Part shown: positions 1 through 6,581 of the stretch, one piece after another
Position numbering within the stretch: position 1 is the first letter of the stretch
Layout of the letters: each line of letters starts with the position of its first letter
Source: Terriglobia bacterium
GTDB lineage: Bacteria; Acidobacteriota; Terriglobia; Terriglobales; Acidobacteriaceae
Length of the DNA stretch: 64,000 nucleotides
Assembly (NCBI GenBank): GCA_020073665.1
Contig: JAIQEU010000007.1
Span: 5,001-69,000 of the forward strand
Direction of reading: 5' to 3'
Position numbers and translations under genes: made by a program
The notes under the pieces: generated by a model
Database searches by the model: none
What the model saw: the letters and a program-made list of their open reading frames with translations, nothing else
Told to the model about the DNA's origin: nothing

Positions 1-259
1 AGCTCAGGTAAGCCGCCTCTTCCAGCTTGCGTGCGTGGACGCTCAGGTTGCCGTCAGTGGTCTTCAGCAGGCGCTTGAGATCGTTGAAACTGAGCGACTC
101 GTTCACCGCCAGAGCACTCACGATCCCCAACCGCATGCGTTCGTGGATCATGGGGTCGAGCTGGGATGCCTCCCCAGCGCGGTTGCGACGACGATTCGCA
201 CCGGCCTCCTCGACTGGGCGCGCCGTGCGAGCATTTGCCACTAACTTCGCCCTACCCAC
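1..259 (-). CDS. Winged-helix transcriptional regulator, 3' end cut by the window edge
   Basis: Read on the minus strand from a GTG at 259; 86 codons are visible before the window ends. After a basic N-terminal stretch of about 33 residues comes LDPMIHERMRLGIVSALAV, then SFNDLKRLLKTTDGNLSVH and a KLEEAAYL segment. This is the pattern of small MarR/ArsR-like winged-helix proteins (PF13601-like), in which the second helix pair reads DNA. The GTG overlaps the stop of the upstream membrane-protein gene by 8 nt, so translation is probably coupled. An in-frame ATG at residue 37 is a possible shorter start. The palindrome at 899-914 is the obvious candidate for its operator. The ligand and the targets cannot be read from the sequence. 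Confidence 0.8.
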   Translation of the reverse strand, partial: MGRAKLVANARTARPVEEAGANRRRNRAGEASQLDPMIHERMRLGIVSALAVNESLSFNDLKRLLKTTDGNLSVHARKLEEAAYLS

Positions 260-869
260 CGTGTCTCCTCGCGATCAGAATTCCGAACAACACATGTAAC
301 CCGCCAAAACCCACCGCCATACACACGTTGCCCCAGGCGGGCGCCAGCAGGGCCACCACTCCCGTCAGCATAAAACCTGCTCCCATGACTGGGACGATGG
401 CCACGGAAAACGCTCCGCCAGTCACTACGCCAGCACCGTACAGAAGCAGCCAGGTGCCCGGTAAGGCGTGGGAGAGGCCAGCCCGATACAACACCGAAGT
501 CAGCAGGGCTCCTGCGGCCACCGGAGGAAGGAAGCTGAAAGCGAATTTTCGCCCGGGGCCGCTGGTGAGGGGGACTGCGGTGCGCTGGGCTTTCATCTGC
601 ATTGCGACCAGCGCAATGGCCGCGGCCACCATCGCCTCTCCTATCCAGGCATGGAGCCAAGCCAGCGACGAGGTTTGCCGGGAAGCAATCCACCACGCCG
701 CGAGGGCGGTCCCGCCGATGGCCACCTGTCCCCACCCGGGCACCGCGGTAAACGACGCCGAGCGCGCCATGGTGTCGCGAATGAAACGCAGGTCTTCGAT
801 CGCACCCGAAGGCAGCGATCGGGAGCGCCCGTGAGCACGCCGGATGCGGTGCGGCCCAGGTTCAGTCAT
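252..869 (-). CDS. Small integral membrane protein, partner of the winged-helix regulator
   Basis: 205 residues. A soluble N-terminal part carries IEDLRFIRDTMARSASFTAV and is followed by about five hydrophobic segments (about residues 48-65, 75-90, 112-132, 140-158, 170-198), so it sits in the inner membrane. I know no catalytic motif in it. The tail overlaps the GTG of the regulator gene by 8 nt and the two share one promoter, so the membrane protein is probably the regulator's target, sensor or cargo handler. The ATG at 869 lies only 6 nt from the -10 hexamer, which implies a leaderless message. The internal Met of the DTMARS segment is a less likely start because conserved-looking sequence precedes it. 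Confidence 0.75.
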   Translation of the reverse strand: MTEPGPHRIRRAHGRSRSLPSGAIEDLRFIRDTMARSASFTAVPGWGQVAIGGTALAAWWIASRQTSSLAWLHAWIGEAMVAAAIALVAMQMKAQRTAVPLTSGPGRKFAFSFLPPVAAGALLTSVLYRAGLSHALPGTWLLLYGAGVVTGGAFSVAIVPVMGAGFMLTGVVALLAPAWGNVCMAVGFGGLHVLFGILIARRHGG

Positions 870-875
870 GCGCTC

Positions 876-904
876 AAGGTATGCCCAGCTCGGCTTACTG
901 TCAA
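876..904 (-). promoter_or_regulatory. Sigma-70-type promoter of the regulator/membrane-protein pair
   Basis: On the minus strand TTGACA (904-899), a 17-nt spacer and TACCTT (881-876). The predicted start of transcription falls at or next to the ATG at 869, so no leader is expected. The -35 hexamer is one half of the palindrome at 899-914. Confidence 0.6.
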
Positions 905-914
905 GTACTTTACA
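899..914. promoter_or_regulatory. Palindromic operator candidate TGTCAAGTACTTTACA
   Basis: A 16-bp inverted repeat with one mismatched pair (positions 4 and 13) centred on AGTACT. It covers the -35 hexamer of the regulator operon, so a bound dimer would block RNA polymerase. This fits autorepression by the winged-helix protein; that is inference. Confidence 0.55.
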
Positions 915-962
915 TCATAAAGTTACCAACCTCAGCGTGCCCTCCCGGCCCGCCCTTTGGGC

Positions 963-968
963 TACACT
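963..968 (+). promoter_or_regulatory. -10 element (TACACT) of the DUF2905 gene
   Basis: TACACT lies 6 nt before the GTG at 975, which places the transcription start on the GTG itself. No convincing -35 is seen. This decides the start codon chosen for the gene. Confidence 0.4.
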
Positions 969-974
969 CTGGTC

Positions 975-1199
975 GTGGCCGACCTTGGCAGGCTGCTGTT
1001 GTTCCTCGGCATAATTCTGGCGGTGGCGGGACTGGCCCTCATTCTCCTCGGGCGTACCAGCCTGCCTCTTGGCCGGCTTCCCGGCGACATCATTTATCGC
1101 GGCAAGAACACCACCTTCTACTTTCCCCTCGCCACGTCAATCCTGCTCAGCATCGTGCTTTCGGTATTGCTTTACGTGGTTGGCCGGTTCCGGCACTAG
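975..1199 (+). CDS. DUF2905 family small membrane protein
   Basis: 74 residues. Two transmembrane helices (about 4-22 and 45-66) flank the family signature LPLGRLPGDIIYRGKNTTFY, which is diagnostic for DUF2905. The function of the family is unknown. GTG 975 is preferred over the in-frame TTG at 957 because a TACACT hexamer sits 6 nt upstream of the GTG and would overlap the longer reading. It stands alone before xseA. Confidence 0.85.
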   Translation: MADLGRLLLFLGIILAVAGLALILLGRTSLPLGRLPGDIIYRGKNTTFYFPLATSILLSIVLSVLLYVVGRFRH

Positions 1200-1233
1200 T
1201 TCTCCGGGACAACCGCACCCCAAGCTCCACTGG

Positions 1234-1261
1234 CCACTGACAACCGGCAACTGTAAACTGC
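1234..1261. repeat. Degenerate 7-bp array between the DUF2905 gene and xseA
   Basis: Four steps: ccactga, caaccgg, caactgt, aaactgc. It ends 6 nt before the xseA start, and its last two units contain TAAACT (1254-1259), which is placed like a -10 element for xseA. It is the weakest array of the set. Confidence 0.45.
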
Positions 1262-1267
1262 CTTCCT

Positions 1268-2638
1268 GTGGCTTCCATCGACCAACTTGGCTTCAGCTTC
1301 AAGCCCCAGGATCGCCGTATCTGGAGGGTGGGCGACCTGGTGGCCGCGGTCCGCACTCACATCGAACGCGAATATGGGGACACCTGGGTGGAGGGGGAGA
1401 TCTCCAATTTCCGCGCCCAGGATTCGGGGCATCTTTACTTCACGCTGAAGGACGCGAATGCCCAGATCCGCATCGTGATGTTCCGTTCACAGGCGCGGCT
1501 GCTGCGATTCCGCCCGGAAGCCGGCATGCAGGTGGTGGTTCGCGGCCGGGTCACGATTTACGAGGATCGCGGCGAGCTGCAAATCTCGGCCGAATATCTG
1601 GAACCTAAGGGCGCCGGGGCCCTGCAAGTGGCGTTCGAACAGCTCAAGGCCAAACTGGAAGCCGAAGGGCTGTTCGACTCGGCGCGCAAGAAGCCGATCC
1701 CTTCCTTACCGCGGCGAATCGGGCTCGTCACTTCTCCACAGGCGGCGGCGTTACGCGACATTTTGCAGGTTCTGCATCGCCGGGACCACACCGCCAGTGT
1801 CTTGATTTTCCCGGCGCAGGTGCAGGGAGAGACTGCGCCGGTCGAGGTCACCGGCGGGGTTGCATTCTTCAACCAGGCCCGCAATGTGGACGTGATCATC
1901 GTGGCCCGTGGAGGTGGTTCCGCCGAGGACCTGGCGGCGTTCAATGATGAGGGGCTGGCTCGCGCAGTCGCCGGCTCGAAGATTCCGGTAATCTCCGCAG
2001 TCGGACACGAGACCGACTTCACCATTATTGATTTTGTCGCCGACCTCCGCGCACCCACACCTTCGGCCGCGGCTGAAATCGTGATCCGCTCGCGCCAGGA
2101 TGTGGAAGATCAAACCGAAGGGCTGCGCCAGCGCCTGGTCCGGGCCATGCGCTACCGGCTGCTGATGGGAAGGCAGGCGCTCACCGAACTCGGCCAGCAC
2201 GGCGCCTTCGCCCGCATGATGGATGCCATCAACCAGCGCCAGCAGAAGCTCGACGAGCTGATGCACCGCCAGGAACGAGCCGAGCGCGAGATTATCGAGC
2301 GCAGCCGCCGAGGCTGGGAAGTGGCTTCAGCGGCGGTACGGCACTACGACGTTCGACGGATGCTGGCAGGAATTGGTAAGGAACTCAATGCCCGAGTCGC
2401 CGCCATGACGGTGGCGGCTCGAACTTCTCTGCAGCAGCGGCGCTCCCGCCTCGAGCACCTTTCCGGACAACTGGCAGTGCTCTCCCCGGTCGCCATTCTC
2501 GAGCGCGGATACGCACTGGTTTTCGACTCCTCGGGAAAACTCCTGAAGGACGCCGCCCAGGTGAAGCCGGGCGACGAGATTTCAGCTCGCCTGGCCCACG
2601 GCACGCTGACGGCGAGGGTACAGAGAAAGAAGTCGTGA
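1268..2638 (+). CDS. xseA: Exodeoxyribonuclease VII large subunit
   Basis: 456 residues, normal for the family. It degrades single-stranded DNA from both ends together with the small subunit XseB. The N-terminal OB-fold covers about 18-112 (WVEGEISNFR near 41-50). The catalytic part shows VARGGGSAEDL (213-223), VGHETDF (245-251) and RAPTPSAAAE (261-270), the family's core motifs. A helical coiled region follows, with a closing LERGYALV. Start is GTG 1268. No xseB is found downstream, where it often lies in other bacteria, so the small subunit must be encoded outside this window. Confidence 0.97.
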   Translation: MASIDQLGFSFKPQDRRIWRVGDLVAAVRTHIEREYGDTWVEGEISNFRAQDSGHLYFTLKDANAQIRIVMFRSQARLLRFRPEAGMQVVVRGRVTIYEDRGELQISAEYLEPKGAGALQVAFEQLKAKLEAEGLFDSARKKPIPSLPRRIGLVTSPQAAALRDILQVLHRRDHTASVLIFPAQVQGETAPVEVTGGVAFFNQARNVDVIIVARGGGSAEDLAAFNDEGLARAVAGSKIPVISAVGHETDFTIIDFVADLRAPTPSAAAEIVIRSRQDVEDQTEGLRQRLVRAMRYRLLMGRQALTELGQHGAFARMMDAINQRQQKLDELMHRQERAEREIIERSRRGWEVASAAVRHYDVRRMLAGIGKELNARVAAMTVAARTSLQQRRSRLEHLSGQLAVLSPVAILERGYALVFDSSGKLLKDAAQVKPGDEISARLAHGTLTARVQRKKS

Positions 2639-2742
2639 CCACTGGAGCACAGGCCGATGCGCGGCCGTCCCCACACCAGAATCCTGGATTACAATGGCCG
2701 TAGTCGTCGGGCCAGGGATCATCGTTCTGAAGGGGCTTTGCT

Positions 2743-3633
2743 TTGACACCGTTTTCAGCACCGTGGCCACACGTGTCGATCATCTCGGTGATCGACGTGC
2801 TGCTGGTGGCGGTGATCATTTACGAGTTCCTTGCCCTCATCAAGGGCACGCGGGCCGCACTGATGCTGGTCGGTGTGGCGGCGTTGGGGCTGGCCTTTTA
2901 TTTTTCGCGGCTTGGCGAACTGGCTACCCTGAACTGGCTGATCAGCACCCTGCTCCCGTATGCGGTTTTTGCCCTGATCGTGGTCTTTGCGGCTGAGATT
3001 CGGCAGGCCCTGGCGCGCCTGGGACGCAAGCTGACGTTGAGCCGGGGAAGCGCCTCTGAAGCCGAGGCCTACGACGACATCGTGCTGGCCGCCAATCTGT
3101 TTTCACAGAACCAGACTGGCGCGCTGATTGTGATTGAGCGCGAGGTCGGCCTGCGCACCTACATCGAAAGTGGCGTGCCACTCGAGGCCCATCTTTCATA
3201 CGACCTGCTGGCGACGATTTTCCGACCAAGCGCTCCCCTGCATGACGGCGCCGCCATTATTCAGAGGGACCGGATTGCGGCGGCCGCGTGCTTTCTGCCA
3301 CTGTCGATGAATCCAGTGCTGTCCACGCAGTTGGGAACGCGCCATCGGGCCGGGATCGGCGTCACCGAAGAGACCGATGCCATCGCAGTCATTGTTTCCG
3401 AGGAAACCGGCGCCATCAGTGTGGCAGTGGGAGGCAAGATCGACCGCGATCTGACGGTGGAACAACTGCGCGAGCGCCTGGGCGCACTGCTGAGCCGGCG
3501 TGTGACGGTTTCCACCTTGCCAACCCCAATCCGCAACGGAATTGAATCCGAGCCATCGCTAGAGGAAGGGAACCAGCAAACCTCCCTGCCTCGTGGGTCC
3601 GATTCACGCCTGGACTCGGGGGCCGACGACTAG
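2743..3633 (+). CDS. cdaA: Diadenylate cyclase CdaA (c-di-AMP synthase)
   Basis: 296 residues. It condenses two ATP to cyclic di-AMP at the inner membrane. Three transmembrane helices (about 12-32, 37-55, 63-84) are followed by the DAC domain with both signatures: DGA at 168-170 in APLHDGAAI and RHR at 200-202 in GTRHRAGIG. Start is TTG 2743, preceded by gaagggg as ribosome binding site. The tail after residue 270 is polar and probably unstructured. It lies 2 nt upstream of the YbbR-domain gene and ahead of glmM, the cdaA-cdaR-glmM order known from Firmicutes, where the three proteins interact to control peptidoglycan precursor supply. Confidence 0.96.
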   Translation: MTPFSAPWPHVSIISVIDVLLVAVIIYEFLALIKGTRAALMLVGVAALGLAFYFSRLGELATLNWLISTLLPYAVFALIVVFAAEIRQALARLGRKLTLSRGSASEAEAYDDIVLAANLFSQNQTGALIVIEREVGLRTYIESGVPLEAHLSYDLLATIFRPSAPLHDGAAIIQRDRIAAAACFLPLSMNPVLSTQLGTRHRAGIGVTEETDAIAVIVSEETGAISVAVGGKIDRDLTVEQLRERLGALLSRRVTVSTLPTPIRNGIESEPSLEEGNQQTSLPRGSDSRLDSGADD

Positions 3634-3635
3634 CT

Positions 3636-4307
3636 ATGGGCAACTTCGTTCAGCGCTTCGTTCTGCACGACCTCGGTCTGAAGGTGATCTCTCTGTGCCT
3701 GGCGATTGGCTTGTGGCTCGCGGTCGCGCGTGATCCGATGGCCGAAGTTGCGGTTGAGGTGCCCATCGAATTTCACCACATTCCGGAGAAACTGGAGATC
3801 AGTTCCGAGCACATTCCCCAGGCGCAGGTTCGCGTCCGCGGACCCGAGCAGGTCATCCGCCGGGTGCAGCCCGCCGACCTCCACGCGGAAATCGACCTCA
3901 CCGGGACCAAGCCCGGCGAGCGGACGTTCGACCTCAGCTCTCAACAGGTACGTCCGCCCCACGACCTCGAGGTGGTGCAGGTCGTCCCCAGCCAGCTTCA
4001 TCTCAGTTTTGACGAACGCCTCAGCCGCCAGGTGGAAGTTCGCGCGCGCGTGGTCGGCACTTTCGCTCACGGCTATCGTATCGCCCAGGTGGTGGTAGAT
4101 CCTTCACAGATCGCGATCAGCGGTCCCCGAAAAAGAGTAGAAGCTGTCGAAGCGGCCATCACCGATCCCGTCGATGCCAGCGGGACCATGCTGCGGAACA
4201 CCTTTGTCACCAACGCGTATGTCTCCGACCCTCTGGTTCAAGTTGTGCACCCCGGCCCCGTGCGGGTGACGGTTATTATGGAAAAGGTTCCGGAAGGCGC
4301 GCACTGA
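3636..4307 (+). CDS. cdaR: YbbR-domain protein, CdaR-like regulator of CdaA
   Basis: 223 residues. One N-terminal membrane anchor (about 10-30, ending GLWLAVA) is followed by two to three YbbR beta-domains, with the repeated pattern of V/I-rich strands around RVRGPEQVIRRV and ISGPRKRVEAVE. In Firmicutes the homologue CdaR sits outside the membrane and modulates CdaA. It starts 2 nt after cdaA stops and ends 14 nt before glmM, so the three are one transcription unit. It has fewer YbbR repeats than many CdaR proteins, which often carry four. Confidence 0.88.
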   Translation: MGNFVQRFVLHDLGLKVISLCLAIGLWLAVARDPMAEVAVEVPIEFHHIPEKLEISSEHIPQAQVRVRGPEQVIRRVQPADLHAEIDLTGTKPGERTFDLSSQQVRPPHDLEVVQVVPSQLHLSFDERLSRQVEVRARVVGTFAHGYRIAQVVVDPSQIAISGPRKRVEAVEAAITDPVDASGTMLRNTFVTNAYVSDPLVQVVHPGPVRVTVIMEKVPEGAH

Positions 4308-4321
4308 ACTCATAGATCCAG

Positions 4322-5710
4322 ATGACATCCCAGACTCGACAACTCTTCGGTACCGATGGCATTCGCGGTGTGGCTGGCGAATTCCCCTTGACGCGGGAAA
4401 GCACCTACCTGATTGGCCGGGCCCTGGGCCACGACCTGGTTCGGTCGAATCGCCAGGCACGCGTGGTAATCGGCCAGGACACGCGCGAATCCAGCGCATG
4501 GATTGCCGACCGCGTGGGCCTGGGGCTCACCTCGGTCGGGGTCGAGGTGCACAGCGCCGGCATCATCACGACTCCCGGGGTGGCCTACCTGGCGCGCTCC
4601 CGGGGATACGCAGCGGGCGTGGTCATTTCCGCATCGCACAATCCCTGGACCGACAACGGAATCAAAGTTTTTTCCGGCGACGGCTACAAGTTGCCGGACG
4701 CGCATGAACTGGCCATCGAGCAGGAAATTTTCGCGCTGCTGCAAAATCCGCAAGCACATCCGGAACCCGCACGAGGGCCTGATCCCAGCCTGCCCGGCGA
4801 GGCAGCACTGCGCCATGCCTACATTCAATGGCTCACGCAGAACGTCACAACCGACCTTAGCCGGATGCGAGTGCTGGTGGACTGTGCCCATGGCGCCGCT
4901 ACTGTTGAAGCGCCCGAGTTGTTTCGCGCCTGCCGCATCCAGGCAGTATTTCTGAGCGCCTCGCCCGACGGGCAGAACATCAATGATGGCTGCGGGGCCC
5001 TGCATCCGGCGACCGTAGCCAATGCCGTGGCAGACAAGCCAGGGCAATTCGATCTCGGTGTTACTTTCGACGGCGATGCCGATCGCGCCCTGTTCAGCGA
5101 CGCCCAAGGCCACGTGATCAACGGTGACGCCGTCCTGTTGCTGGCGGCGCGCGATATGCAGTCCCGCGGTGTGCTCGCGGGTTCCACCGTGGTCGCCACC
5201 ACCATGTCGAACATGGGGCTGGAAATTGCCTTGCGCAAGTCCGGAATCCGCATGCTGCGTGCCAACGTGGGCGACAAGTATGTCCTGGAGGAGATGCAGC
5301 GCAGTGGAGCAGTCCTCGGCGGCGAGCAGTCCGGACACATCATTTTTCGCGATGGCGAAGCCACCACCGGCGATGGATTGCTCACCGCCCTGCGGGTGCT
5401 GGACGTTATGTCCCGCACCGGGCGCTCACTCGCTGACGTGATTGCCGATCTGAAGGTATTTCCGCAGACCATCCAGAACATACGGGTGCGCGAGAAAGTT
5501 CCGTTTGCCCGGGTTCCGGAGATTCAGCAGGCGATTGCCTCGGCGGAAAAGGAACTCGACGGCAATGGGCGTGTGGTAGTTCGCTACTCGGGAACCGAAG
5601 CGCTGGCGCGAGTCATGGTAGAAGCCGAGTCGGAAGCACGGATGAAGGCCTTGGCAAACCAAATCGCCGATGCCATCAAAGCCGCTCTGGGAGTGCCCCA
5701 GACCGCGTGA
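4322..5710 (+). CDS. glmM: Phosphoglucosamine mutase
   Basis: 462 residues. It converts glucosamine-6-phosphate to glucosamine-1-phosphate for UDP-GlcNAc, hence peptidoglycan and LPS. N-terminal LFGTDGIRG (8-16), the phosphoserine loop ISASHNP with the active Ser at 105, the Mg2+ loop DGDADR (250-255) and the sugar/phosphate loop RYSGTE near 420 are all present. It closes the cdaA-cdaR-glmM operon. Confidence 0.97.
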   Translation: MTSQTRQLFGTDGIRGVAGEFPLTRESTYLIGRALGHDLVRSNRQARVVIGQDTRESSAWIADRVGLGLTSVGVEVHSAGIITTPGVAYLARSRGYAAGVVISASHNPWTDNGIKVFSGDGYKLPDAHELAIEQEIFALLQNPQAHPEPARGPDPSLPGEAALRHAYIQWLTQNVTTDLSRMRVLVDCAHGAATVEAPELFRACRIQAVFLSASPDGQNINDGCGALHPATVANAVADKPGQFDLGVTFDGDADRALFSDAQGHVINGDAVLLLAARDMQSRGVLAGSTVVATTMSNMGLEIALRKSGIRMLRANVGDKYVLEEMQRSGAVLGGEQSGHIIFRDGEATTGDGLLTALRVLDVMSRTGRSLADVIADLKVFPQTIQNIRVREKVPFARVPEIQQAIASAEKELDGNGRVVVRYSGTEALARVMVEAESEARMKALANQIADAIKAALGVPQTA

Positions 5711-5764
5711 AGGCCACCAGTGGCTTCGTCGACGAAATCCCTGATCTGCATCAACCTGCGGCGA

Positions 5765-5770
5765 TAGAAT
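5765..5770 (+). promoter_or_regulatory. -10 element (TAGAAT) of the sirtuin gene
   Basis: TAGAAT ends 6 nt before the ATG at 5777, so transcription should begin at the start codon. No good -35 is visible. Confidence 0.4.
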
Positions 5771-5776
5771 CAAGCC

Positions 5777-6388
5777 ATGCTCCGCGTGGCCTCCAGCGAC
5801 GAAGTCTTCACTCTGACCGGGGCTGGAGTAAGTGCCGAAAGCGGTGTTCCGACCTTCCGCGGCGCTGGCGGTCTCTGGCGCAACTATCGCATCGAAGAAA
5901 TCGCTTCGCCACGCGCTTGGCAGCGCGCCCCTCGTTTGGTGTGGGAGTTCTACTCCATGCGTCGCCGGGTGGCGGCCGCAGCCAAACCCAACCCCGCGCA
6001 CTTTGCGCTCGCCAGGCTCGAGCAATCCCTTGGGGACCGCCTTTTTCTTTGCACCCAGAACGTGGACAACCTGCACGAGCAGGCAGGCTCGCAGCGGGTT
6101 GTACACATGCACGGCGAGTTATTCAAGAGCCGCTGCGATCGCTGCTCCCGTTCGCCATTCGGTGACACTCGCACGTACGACCCACCGGCGGAGATACCGA
6201 CCTGCCCGTGTGGCGGGCGTATTCGCCCCCGCGCAAGGACGGTCTATGTCGGTCCTGAGGAGCCTGCCAATCGTTCGTCTTTTACCGATTGCTACGTCGG
6301 AAGAGCAGGTGAGCTATTGCCCAGCCTGTTTGAAGTAGAAGGCTTGTCAGCTAAGAGCGATCGGGCCAGCGACCCGTCGCGACTATGA
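5777..6388 (+). CDS. Sir2-family NAD-dependent deacylase with an internal in-frame gap
   Basis: 203 residues; class III sirtuins are usually about 240-250. Present: GAGVSAESGVPTFRG (15-29), TQNVDNLH (93-100), catalytic His 112 in HGEL, zinc cysteines 120, 123, 143 and 145. After GGRIRP (residue 151) the reading jumps directly to ARTVYVGPEEPANRS and AGELLPSLFEV, which match the normal C terminus. Compared with E. coli CobB from memory, about 47 residues are missing between them, including the WFGE strand and the GTS NAD-binding loop. The frame is kept. The enzyme is probably inactive or strongly altered; a collapsed or deleted segment in the assembly is the alternative. The last ~20 residues are not family sequence. 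It overlaps the next gene by 4 nt. Confidence 0.8.
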   Translation: MLRVASSDEVFTLTGAGVSAESGVPTFRGAGGLWRNYRIEEIASPRAWQRAPRLVWEFYSMRRRVAAAAKPNPAHFALARLEQSLGDRLFLCTQNVDNLHEQAGSQRVVHMHGELFKSRCDRCSRSPFGDTRTYDPPAEIPTCPCGGRIRPRARTVYVGPEEPANRSSFTDCYVGRAGELLPSLFEVEGLSAKSDRASDPSRL

Positions 6389-6573
6389 CGAATTTCTTGA
6401 ACGGCTTCGCGGCCGCCTGGAACCTGGCCCTGCTGCTGGTGGCGGTGGCAACCTTGGTATGGTTCCTCTACTGGGTATTTCTGCGAAAGCTGATCCGGGC
6501 CAAGAGGATTAACAGCGCCCACATGAAGCGCCTTCTCCGGGAAAGTGCGCAGCGATCAGAAGATCAACGCTGA
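6385..6573 (+). CDS. Small single-pass membrane protein, unknown
   Basis: 62 residues with one hydrophobic helix (about 13-34, LALLLVAVATLVWFLYWVFL) and a basic, charged C-terminal tail. The ATG overlaps the stop of the sirtuin gene (ATGA), which supports coupled translation. I recognise no family. It ends 9 nt before the end of polA on the other strand. Confidence 0.5.
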   Translation: MTNFLNGFAAAWNLALLLVAVATLVWFLYWVFLRKLIRAKRINSAHMKRLLRESAQRSEDQR

Positions 6574-6581
6574 CTTCCGAT

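Noticed and set aside
166-834. 222-residue open frame on the plus strand
   Set aside because: Antisense to the membrane protein and regulator genes; no hydrophobic or domain pattern.
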